Below are positions 7,680-13,639 of a stretch of 13,639 nucleotides of DNA, piece after piece. The position numbers and the translations under genes are program-made. Position 1 is the stretch's first letter. Every line of letters starts with the position of its first letter. This DNA comes from Planctomycetaceae bacterium (GTDB lineage: Bacteria > Planctomycetota > Planctomycetia > Pirellulales > Pirellulaceae), in contig SKVE01000422.1 in NCBI GenBank assembly GCA_007129635.1, positions 1 to 13,639 on the forward strand, given 5' to 3'. A model generated the notes under the pieces. The model saw only the letters and a list, made by a program, of their open reading frames with translations. It was not told the origin of the DNA and ran no database searches.

Positions 7680-7772
7680 CACGACACCCTTCCTCTCTTG
7701 ATCGATCGATGCAGCTTTTTCTCAGCCTAGCATCGATCGAAGGGACGTCAAGAGATGGATGTCGCCAAAACG
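7680..7772 (-). promoter_or_regulatory. Gap between the two large genes, with ribosome-binding site and inverted repeat
   Basis: This spacer separates the tandem minus-strand genes. It holds the Shine-Dalgarno sequence of the downstream gene (complement of 7688-7697) and a perfect inverted repeat at 7702-7740. The genes are close enough to share a transcript. The hairpin could cap the upstream message, set different expression of the two genes, or act as an operator. Confidence 0.45.
7702..7740. repeat. Perfect 11-bp inverted repeat between the large genes
   Basis: TCGATCGATGC (7702-7712) is repeated as its exact complement GCATCGATCGA (7730-7740) around a 17-base loop. The arms contain the self-complementary TCGATCGA, so they could form either a hairpin in RNA or a dyad operator in DNA. 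Downstream in the minus-strand sense there is no T-run, so a classical intrinsic terminator is not supported. Confidence 0.7.
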
Positions 7773-10700
7773 TCAATTTGCAGCAGCGACAACTGCCAGC
7801 TCGTTGGCGACCAGTTCCAGCCCGTTGATCATCGGTCCGAGTTCCGAATCTTCAGACTTTTGTAACTCGACGACCAGTTTGTCGCTGACGTTGACCGAAA
7901 ACTCTTTCACCGTCGCACGGAAACAGCCCTCGGCCGCTGCGGCGATATCGAAGCCTTCCAGTACCTGCTGGCCATTGATGCGTATGTCAAACACCCGCTG
8001 TCCGGGCTCGACGGACCCATTCAATTCGGCGAAGTGCAGCCGCACGGTGTATTCGCCTTGCACGACATCCGAGACCTCGATACGCTCGCGGTCTTTGGCT
8101 TCTCGAGCGGACGCAACCACCCAGGGAACGGAATCGCCCGCATCGCGGATCGCCGATGCATGCCGCCGATCGGTGCCATCGCTGATGTACCAGATTCGAC
8201 CGTCGTCGGCGACGCGTCGACCCGGTGCACCAAAGTTGATACCATGCCCAGCCGGATCCGGCGGAGCTGCCTCGTATCGAGTCCAGAACTCGATGTTCGT
8301 ATCCCCGGGCATATGGATCAGGGCCAACGAGGTCTGCTGAGCATAGCTGCACGTGCAACTGCGGGTATAGTCCAACGCGTTGACCAGACCGTCGGCCGGG
8401 ATCAGGTTGGGGGTACATCCCGCGCGGATGCCGCTTAGATTCCCGGTGCCGCTGTCGTTCTCCAGGTCGAAGAAACTGGCGTATCCGCTGCGATAGAGCA
8501 GCATGTTCTGACCGGCATTGAACGTATTGCATCCGTAACGGCGTCCATAACTCCAAGGATTGGTGTCGCCGGTATGCGGTTGTTCACGCGTCCACGTCTC
8601 GCCGGTCAGCAGCGAGACGGCGTTACCTGGCCGACCGGGGATCAGCTTGTCACCGTGGATCGCCGCGGGAAGCAAGAACCGGCCGATCTCCCAAACGATC
8701 TCGCCATTGCTGCCGCGACGCGCTGTGATATTCCTGGGTTCGTCGCCCAGTCGGCGTCGCAGGTCCTGGCTGCCCCCTTCGACCAGAATATCGTGTTCGG
8801 CACTGTAGATCAGAAACGTACCGAAGACATTGCTGTCGGTGCTCCAACGTTCTTCGCCCGTCTGGATGTCCAGCGCTATCACCAGCGATGGCTGATCGGC
8901 ATCCTGGCCTCGACGCGATAAGTACTTCACGGCGTTTTCCGACAGGCCGTCGATCAAGAATAACGTGCCGTCGTGGCTGATGATCGCGTTGTGCCGGAAC
9001 CCGATCTGTGCCTCACGCTGCCACAGTACCCGCCCATCATGTCGGTCCAGTACGACGACATGGCGGCTGGACGTTCCGCTATAGCTATCGGTCCAGCCCA
9101 TCTGCTGGTCCTCGAACATGTGCGGTTCGCTGGTCGTGACCAGAAAATCGCCCTGAACGCTGACGTGTCCCCAATCGGGTACGCCCTCGCCGTACAATTC
9201 GTCCACGCTTCGCCCCGGTACCGAAAACTGGGCGACCGTCTCGCCGGTGACCGGATCCAGTTGGTGGATGCGGCCAGCGTGCCGCAGGTAGATCGCGTCG
9301 GCCAGCGTGACGTAGGGGCTGCCGATGTAGGTCGCACCCGGAATGTTGGTCATATAGACCTGCTCGCCATCCCGCCAGCTCTCTTCCAATTTCATGTCGG
9401 TAAACGAATGCCCGATTCCCGGGAATTCGTGGCTCCATAGCTGCCGGCCCGTGTAGACGCATCGTGCGCCGATGGTTTCCACACCCAGATACACCTGGCG
9501 ACCGGCGACGACATGGGGGCGAGGTCCGCCGGAGTGACGAGGCAAAATGTCGTGATTATTCGGCCCGCCGAACCACAACACGCCCAACGGCAGCCGAGCC
9601 CGCTGTTCTTGCGATACCAGCGTGTTGGCGGGATCATGGTGCTGGTGCGTCCACTGACCGGCGCCGGTCAGCGGTCCGGAACGCTGGGCGGTCAGGTGGT
9701 CGGCGTGGACTTCCGCAGAGACCTTGTCGGCATCCACGACCGCCAACGCTTCATCCAAAGCCTGTTGGGAAACGTTGGTACCACCCAGCCAGGCCACGCC
9801 GCCATAAGGCCGTAACCGGTTCAACGCAGCGGCCAAAGCGATCGCATCCGAGTGCAATCCTGCTGCCTGGGCATCCTCGCTGACCACCATGCTGAACAGA
9901 TACGGCTGAACGGCCAGTCCCGCCAGATCGGCCTCGATCACCGCGGCTCGACGGCCATACATGTCCGCACCGACCAGTTCGTCGCGCAACTCACGCACTC
10001 GCTGGCCGTCCGCTTCGGCAACCACCACGTGCATCTGGCTACGGCCCAGCAGTTCGCGCATCAGATCACCGGAACCGGCGCCCAGCATCAAGACGTACCC
10101 GTCCGATTCGCCCAGTCGATCCAGCAGTTGCTGAGCCTTGTCCGCCCAATCGTTGGAACGTGGTGCAAGCGGCGTCGCCTCGTGCTCGTGCCGCACCGGC
10201 TCGATCTGCTGCGGACCGAAACAGTAGATCTTGCCGTCTTCGGTGGTCACGAACAGACGGTCGCGAGCCGCCATTTTGTAGAACACGTCACCTTCGATCT
10301 GGTCTTTCAGCGATTCCACTCGCTCGGCCAACATCTCATTGCGTTTCATCCCCATCCCGCCTTCGCCCACGGCGTGGACGGCATAGTCGCCATGGCCCTT
10401 GCGGCCGCGATAATCGGACTGGGTCACCTTGCCCGTGTGACGGTCAAAATGTACCGGATTCGGGCCTCGACCGGCCGACACCACCAACTGGTCCTCGCCA
10501 GCCGCGATATACCCCTGCGGCGCCAGCCCGCCATAACCATCGGCTCCGCCGTGAGGCAATTCGACATAATCGGAGCTGGTCGTATCGTTCACCCAAACCA
10601 CGTCACCGCTTTCGGCATCCAAGGCGTAGAGGAACACCCCGTGCAACGGCCAGATGCCTGCGGCAAAGTACAGCGTGCCGTCCTTGATCACCGGGCCGCC

Positions 10701-11264
10701 CCGAGCTGCCCAGAAACTGACGATCCGCTCGTTGCCCAACAACCGCTGATCCGTCGGCCCGCCTTGGAATTTCCACTTCAGTTCACCCGTTTCGGCAGAC
10801 ACGCAGTACAGGTGGCTGTCGTCCGAGATAAAGTACACCGCATCGTTCCAGGCGACCGGCGCCAAACGCACGGGACCATCCGCGTAGAATCGCCATAACC
10901 GAGCACCATCCTCGATCGCGTAGGCGGTCACGCTGTCGGTCGTGCTGGAGGGAACGAAAATACGCTGCCCCATGACAACAGGCGAGTAAGAGACATCAAA
11001 ATCCAGCTTGCCGCGGTCGTCCCACTGATGCGGCCACGCTCGACTGGGTTCAGGCAGTTGACGCACCCACTGCAGATGGAGATCTTCGGCCAATTGCTGA
11101 GGGGAATCGGCACTGCGAGCGGCGTCATATCGCCACATGGGCCAATCATGTTCCGCCGCCAAATCCACCGGAAGCAGGGCTGCCCACAGTATTACAAGGC
11201 ACAGCGAACTCATCCAGCCAGTGCCGCTCGTCGTCGTTTTCCAGGTTTTTCTCACGGGGTTCAT
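7773..11264 (-). CDS. Exported PQQ-type double beta-propeller protein with embedded SAM-methyltransferase-like domain and malectin-like C-terminus
   Basis: The ATG at 11264 gives a signal peptide with core LCLVILWAALLPVDLAA and likely cleavage after residue 37. An AAGGAG lies only one base upstream, closer than normal. The first propeller section (about 40-355) has PQQ-repeat strands such as DSVTAYAIEDGARLWRFYAD, LYCVSAETGELKWKF and LYALDAESGDVVWV. Residues about 374-510 are a Rossmann-type domain with VLMLGAGSGDLMRELL (motif I), an acidic strand end VVVAEADGQRV and a late LRPYGGVAWLGG strand, as in class I methyltransferases. A second propeller section (about 530-940) has HQLDPVTGETVAQF, VVLDRHDGRVLWQ and ALDIQTGEERW. 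A Cys-containing block (GIRAGCTPNLIPADG, DYTRSCTCSYAQQTSLAL, 945-982) precedes a malectin-like jelly roll (about 1008-1153, EYTVRLHFAELNG). Quinoprotein catalysis is not proven; the propeller may only bind partners or sugars. It is the first gene of a probable two-gene unit with the haem protein. Confidence 0.92.
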   Translation of the reverse strand: MNPVRKTWKTTTSGTGWMSSLCLVILWAALLPVDLAAEHDWPMWRYDAARSADSPQQLAEDLHLQWVRQLPEPSRAWPHQWDDRGKLDFDVSYSPVVMGQRIFVPSSTTDSVTAYAIEDGARLWRFYADGPVRLAPVAWNDAVYFISDDSHLYCVSAETGELKWKFQGGPTDQRLLGNERIVSFWAARGGPVIKDGTLYFAAGIWPLHGVFLYALDAESGDVVWVNDTTSSDYVELPHGGADGYGGLAPQGYIAAGEDQLVVSAGRGPNPVHFDRHTGKVTQSDYRGRKGHGDYAVHAVGEGGMGMKRNEMLAERVESLKDQIEGDVFYKMAARDRLFVTTEDGKIYCFGPQQIEPVRHEHEATPLAPRSNDWADKAQQLLDRLGESDGYVLMLGAGSGDLMRELLGRSQMHVVVAEADGQRVRELRDELVGADMYGRRAAVIEADLAGLAVQPYLFSMVVSEDAQAAGLHSDAIALAAALNRLRPYGGVAWLGGTNVSQQALDEALAVVDADKVSAEVHADHLTAQRSGPLTGAGQWTHQHHDPANTLVSQEQRARLPLGVLWFGGPNNHDILPRHSGGPRPHVVAGRQVYLGVETIGARCVYTGRQLWSHEFPGIGHSFTDMKLEESWRDGEQVYMTNIPGATYIGSPYVTLADAIYLRHAGRIHQLDPVTGETVAQFSVPGRSVDELYGEGVPDWGHVSVQGDFLVTTSEPHMFEDQQMGWTDSYSGTSSRHVVVLDRHDGRVLWQREAQIGFRHNAIISHDGTLFLIDGLSENAVKYLSRRGQDADQPSLVIALDIQTGEERWSTDSNVFGTFLIYSAEHDILVEGGSQDLRRRLGDEPRNITARRGSNGEIVWEIGRFLLPAAIHGDKLIPGRPGNAVSLLTGETWTREQPHTGDTNPWSYGRRYGCNTFNAGQNMLLYRSGYASFFDLENDSGTGNLSGIRAGCTPNLIPADGLVNALDYTRSCTCSYAQQTSLALIHMPGDTNIEFWTRYEAAPPDPAGHGINFGAPGRRVADDGRIWYISDGTDRRHASAIRDAGDSVPWVVASAREAKDRERIEVSDVVQGEYTVRLHFAELNGSVEPGQRVFDIRINGQQVLEGFDIAAAAEGCFRATVKEFSVNVSDKLVVELQKSEDSELGPMINGLELVANELAVVAAAN

Positions 11265-11738
11265 TCTCCTTGATTCGAGGGGGCCAAGTCGGGGCGTCCT
11301 CGAAAACGCGCCTCGTTTTTCTTACACCGATCCGGCAAATCTACGTAAACGGATCGAACAAAATCTCCGCGCATTGTAGGCCAGTCTCACGGTCATGGCA
11401 ACATCCGCCTGAGCCACCCAGGTTCCGTCTGCCCTACAAAGGACCAGGCGTTCACCCTGGCGGTCGCCGAGTGTTCTTTCGAACAGGGCAACTTCTCGGG
11501 TTGGGCGAACGCTGTCGCGTGAATCATCGCTGCTGGATGTCACGAGTAATCGGCGGGCTGCCTATTTCGTCGATTGCCTTCGAACGTTGGACGATAAAAC
11601 GCCATAAGGATGATCGTGACGAGACGGATTTCCAAGCCTAGTAGCACCGACCTGTCGTATCGATCGCAGGCGTTCCGAGATGGTTCCGATGCGACGGCGC
11701 GACGAACTGTCCTCTCTTGGAAGAAAGCACGTTCAGCG
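11265..11738. other. Divergent intergenic region
   Basis: This region separates the start of the large minus-strand propeller gene from the plus-strand lipoprotein gene, so promoters for both should lie here. No clear -35/-10 pair could be picked. It contains the 66-bp palindromic element at 11374-11439. A short AAAACG/CGTTTT hairpin near 11300-11318 runs into a T-rich stretch. The frame of the lipoprotein gene is open back to 11610, but that part has no signal peptide and is not counted as coding. Confidence 0.5.
11374..11439. repeat. 66-bp element with 11-bp imperfect terminal inverted repeats
   Basis: TTGTAGGCCAG (11374-11384) pairs with CTGCCCTACAA (11429-11439), matching at 10 of 11 positions. 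The interior has no coding content and little self-complementarity. The layout resembles short dispersed, MITE-like or REP-like elements that end in TTGTAGG. It lies in the divergent spacer upstream of both flanking genes. A second copy is not seen in the window, so membership of a repeat family is inference. Confidence 0.5.
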
Positions 11739-12623
11739 ATGTCCAAGCTCCATTGGTCCCTGACCACCGTCCTCTTGATCACACCGCTGGCTGCCAGTTG
11801 CAGCCGCCAGACGTCCGAACCCCAGGCGATGCGAGACGATACCCCGGCGGTCGTGACCCAAACCGTCGTCCTCGATGATCTGATCGCCAAGAGTCGTCAA
11901 ATCGAACACTCGCACCGCGCGCGTCAGCAACTTCACTACGAGCAACAGCAGAGCCAAGTGGTTGCGGTCGAGTATCCATCCCCTGAAAGAGAACCATCCG
12001 ACTGGCGTTCGCTGGTGGATGACCAGACGATGGACCAACTGCAGCAACAGATCAGGCAAGCCCGGCGCCGCGTCACCAGCGGCTTTCGATTGGCCGCCAC
12101 GCGAGCCTCCTCGGCCATGAACCGACTAAGAACCGTTGCGATCTACGCGTACGAGAACGCCAGTCCGGCGGAAGAACAACCGGCGGAAGAGGAGCCGGCG
12201 GAAGAGGAGCCGGTGGAAGAGGAGCCGGTGGACGCGGTGCAGCCCGAGGACCTGGAGCAAGACACGGCCCAGGACGAGCCATTGTCGGAAGATCAGCCGC
12301 CGATGGAGCCGGAAATCGAGGTATCGCCCAGCGACGCGGCCGCGACCGTGCAAAAGCTACCGCCGATCCAAACGATCCAAACAGTGCGATCGGTGCGAGC
12401 TTGCCGCACGCCTCGCCGCTTGATCCGGGCGTCCACCCCACGGCTGAGCCGACGCATCGCCAGGCTGCGACAGAACATCCCGGCCTGCCCGGCACCGACG
12501 ATCGTCGTCGTTCGCCCTGCGGCTCCGGTCGTGCAGCCCGCAGTAAGACGCACGTTGCTGAACCGCTGCTCGGCGCCAACCACCCGCCGAATGCCGATCC
12601 GCCACGCGCTGCGGCGGCGATAA
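11739..12623 (+). CDS. Putative lipoprotein with acidic repeats and a basic tail, 294 aa
   Basis: The ATG at 11739 is chosen because it opens directly into a signal peptide, MSKLHWSLTTVLLITPLAAS, followed by Cys21 in a lipobox-like LAASC. GGAAGAAAG (11719-11727) is a plausible ribosome-binding site. Residues 41-115 are a Gln-rich helical region (RARQQLHYEQQQSQ, MDQLQQQIRQARRR) that may form a coiled coil. Residues 143-162 are four PAEE(E/Q)-type pentapeptides, and the acidic low-complexity stretch runs on to about 200. Residues 218-294 switch to strongly basic, with many RR pairs (TPRRLIRASTPRLSRRIARL), a hydrophobic APTIVVVRPAAPVV patch and the end RHALRRR. No enzymatic motif is visible. If lipidated, it would be tethered to a membrane and exposed to the periplasm or outside. 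The function is unknown. A binding or scaffolding role, or contact with polyanions via the tail, is only a guess. Confidence 0.75.
   Translation: MSKLHWSLTTVLLITPLAASCSRQTSEPQAMRDDTPAVVTQTVVLDDLIAKSRQIEHSHRARQQLHYEQQQSQVVAVEYPSPEREPSDWRSLVDDQTMDQLQQQIRQARRRVTSGFRLAATRASSAMNRLRTVAIYAYENASPAEEQPAEEEPAEEEPVEEEPVDAVQPEDLEQDTAQDEPLSEDQPPMEPEIEVSPSDAAATVQKLPPIQTIQTVRSVRACRTPRRLIRASTPRLSRRIARLRQNIPACPAPTIVVVRPAAPVVQPAVRRTLLNRCSAPTTRRMPIRHALRRR
12165..12224 (+). repeat. Four 15-bp tandem repeats coding for PAEEE-like units
   Basis: The unit CCGGCGGAAGAGGAG and close variants repeats four times in frame, giving PAEEQ, PAEEE, PAEEE and PVEEE inside the lipoprotein. Units 2 and 3 are identical; unit 1 differs at its end and unit 4 at one base of its second codon. 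Copy number could vary between strains by slippage without breaking the frame. Confidence 0.85.
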
Positions 12624-12630
12624 CTGTCAG

Positions 12631-12737
12631 CTTAGCACCGTTCGATAAAAAACTGACGCACTTTCTGCCCCCTCACCCTGCGCTCTCCCACGAGGGGCGA
12701 GGGGACATTGGACAGTTATTTCTCGAACGGTGCTTAG
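12631..12737. repeat. Nested palindromic element just after the lipoprotein stop
   Basis: AGCACCGTTCGA (12634-12645) is perfectly complementary to TCGAACGGTGCT (12723-12734). Pairing continues inwards for 8 of 10 bases (12646-12655 with 12713-12722) and outwards by two more. Inside lies a second stem, CCCCTC (12669-12674) with GAGGGG (12699-12704), in a segment of the CCCTCACCC...GAGGGGCGAGGGG type that I associate with dispersed bacterial repeats. No transposase, T-run or target-site duplication is seen. It may be a MITE- or REP-like element that also shields the 3' end of the message. Confidence 0.7.
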
Positions 12738-12796
12738 CCTACGCCGATGCTCAACCGCACTAGTGCGAGACAGGTTCATCTAGCGGGTGGCGTCCA

Positions 12797-13066
12797 GTGC
12801 CAAGGCATCGCGGCGGCGAGGGATGGGAATGGGGGGTGGCGCTGGATGGTCTACGCTTGCTGGCACTCGAGTTCCCATATGTGAACGAGCCGGAGTACCT
12901 GCAAGTGCTGGAACGGATGTACAAGCTTATTTTCGGTGACAACCTAGTTCACCATCCTAGCGAGCCGCTTGAGTTTTCCATTTTTAGTTGCCCTTACGAC
13001 GGGAGATCCCCGGTATGTCCATGCATGTTCCGACGCGTGCTCCTGCAATCGGTCCCCAAGGCATGA
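12797..13066 (+). CDS. Doubtful small ORF or gene remnant, 89 aa
   Basis: The frame has a protein-like middle part (LRLLALEFPYVNEPEYLQVL followed by ERMYKLIFGDNLVHHP) that would form amphipathic helices. The start region (MPRHRGGEGWEWG) lacks a good ribosome-binding site, and the last third (PVCPCMFRRVLLQSVPKA) looks random. It also overlaps the N-terminus of the better supported gene at 13015. The middle part may be a fragment of a lost gene. The family is not recognised. Confidence 0.25.
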   Translation: MPRHRGGEGWEWGVALDGLRLLALEFPYVNEPEYLQVLERMYKLIFGDNLVHHPSEPLEFSIFSCPYDGRSPVCPCMFRRVLLQSVPKA

Positions 13067-13602
13067 CGAACCGCCGCTCGCGCCGTGTGGCGGCCACGCG
13101 GCAACATGCTCGTCGTTCGCGACATCGCCGCCTGTGCTTCGAGACGATGGAAGACCGTCGCGTGCTTTCGAGGTTTCAGTTCGCCGTGGCTACGTCAACC
13201 AACCAAGTGGCCGTCTTCAGCGTGGGCACATCGATCAGCGTCGAAACACGATCCGTCTCCCCAACTTCCGACTTGGCAATTTTCACCAACGGCACGGTGC
13301 GAGGCGCCAGCTACCGAATCGACCAGACCGCAGCGGGTGGCTATCAAACCTATTCAAACTATCCTGCAATCGTGTCGTTTTACGACAGTAGCGGCGCCTA
13401 CGTGGGGGGGGCAAGCGACCGGCATCGATTCCCCCTAACGCGGCCTACGGCCGCAACCCGAGTAGAACGGAATGAATTCCGTTCTACAAGATGCGCGCAT
13501 GGTGCGCGCATCTTACAGCCGAAGACTCTACGCGACGTCTTGGACTGCGCCAAGAAGTCGAGGCCGCTGGCGCGGCAGTGGATGTCGACCGCTAACCGGT
13601 AG
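13015..13602 (+). CDS. Planctomycete extracellular-type protein, apparently broken, 195 aa
   Basis: The ATG at 13015 follows GGGAG (13001-13005) at a 9-base gap; ATGs at 13021 and 13063 are alternatives. Residues 18-39 are strongly basic and lead into RRLCFETMEDRRVLS (38-52), the N-terminal signature of planctomycete extracellular proteins. This is followed by an exported-type beta-rich start, FAVATSTNQVAVFSVGTSIS, and NYPAIVSFYDSSGAYVGG (115-132). Right there is a run of eight G (13404-13411). In the used frame the rest (residues 133-195) is translated from hairpin repeats and looks non-native. A one-base slip at the run would instead give GGQATGIDSP and a stop at 13436-13438, immediately before the hairpins. 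The gene was therefore probably longer or ended differently. The signature is secure, but the intact function is unknown. Confidence 0.6.
   Translation: MSMHVPTRAPAIGPQGMTNRRSRRVAATRQHARRSRHRRLCFETMEDRRVLSRFQFAVATSTNQVAVFSVGTSISVETRSVSPTSDLAIFTNGTVRGASYRIDQTAAGGYQTYSNYPAIVSFYDSSGAYVGGASDRHRFPLTRPTAATRVERNEFRSTRCAHGARILQPKTLRDVLDCAKKSRPLARQWMSTANR
13440..13514. repeat. Cluster of three adjacent hairpins
   Basis: Three palindromes stand almost head to tail. The first is GCGGCC/GGCCGC (13440-13445 with 13449-13454, 3-base loop). The second is GTAGAACGGAAT/ATTCCGTTCTAC (13462-13473 with 13476-13487, 2-base centre). The third is AAGATGCGCGCA/TGCGCGCATCTT (13488-13499 with 13503-13514, 3-base loop). 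The two 12-bp stems are perfect and directly adjacent. They interrupt the reading frame of the extracellular-type gene. They resemble REP-type or dispersed intergenic repeats; a terminator role is possible, but no T-run follows. Confidence 0.75.
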
Positions 13603-13639
13603 CTCGATCCTCCGAGCGCGAAACCGCAGTTCCAGACCG
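13515..13639. other. Right edge, no further gene seen
   Basis: The extracellular-type frame runs to a TAG at 13600-13602, but its composition here is poor. Two more short stems occur (AAGAC/GTCTT and CTTGG/CCAAG), continuing the hairpin-rich character of the preceding stretch. Nothing else can be recognised before the window ends. Confidence 0.4.

Noticed and set aside
9852..10898. A 348-codon plus-strand open frame opposite the propeller protein
   Set aside because: Same reason: His-rich shadow with no domain, lying over well-supported propeller and Rossmann sequence.

Overview
The window looks like chromosomal DNA from a planctomycete of the Pirellulales/Rhodopirellula type. This rests on sequence seen here: a basic N-terminus followed by FETMEDRRVLS, the planctomycete extracellular-protein signature; very large exported proteins that mix PQQ-type beta-propellers, discoidin/malectin-like modules and CxxCH haem-binding motifs; high GC; and sparse gene packing with decayed genes and short palindromic elements. 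No rRNA, tRNA, CRISPR array, transposase or phage gene was seen.

Layout. Positions 1-680 hold a possible 3' end of an incoming gene and one small conserved-looking cytoplasmic protein (355-681, +). Positions 690-2560 look like a gene graveyard. A minus-strand gene is split by a frameshift (964-1289). A CheR-type methyltransferase gene (1288-1998, +) carries a single in-frame TAA inside its SAM-binding motif. A minus-strand fragment, also frameshifted, lies at 2422-2557. Positions 2570-4183 (-) encode an exported alpha-helical protein of unknown function. A 72-residue protein with a strong Shine-Dalgarno sequence follows on the plus strand (4477-4695).

The core is a pair of large minus-strand genes in tandem. 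The upstream gene (7773-11264) encodes a 1163-residue exported double beta-propeller protein with a Rossmann/SAM-methyltransferase-like domain between the propeller halves and a malectin-like C-terminus. The downstream gene (4656-7679) encodes a 1008-residue exported protein with a discoidin-like domain, a TolB/hydrazine-synthase-alpha-like propeller and two CxxCH motifs. The 97-base gap between their coding regions holds a perfect 11-bp inverted repeat. The two proteins may act together in the periplasm, with the second handling electrons, but no substrate can be named from sequence.

Rightwards on the plus strand are a 66-bp palindromic element, a putative lipoprotein with an acidic repeat block and a basic tail (11739-12623), a roughly 105-bp nested palindromic element just after its stop codon, a doubtful ORF, and a planctomycete extracellular-type gene (13015-13602). 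That last gene appears damaged by a slip in an eight-G run and by a cluster of hairpin repeats. No complete new biological system is obvious. The best leads are the exported Rossmann domain inside a propeller protein, the hydrazine-synthase-like protein next to it, the single nonsense codon in CheR, and the repeat elements at gene ends.
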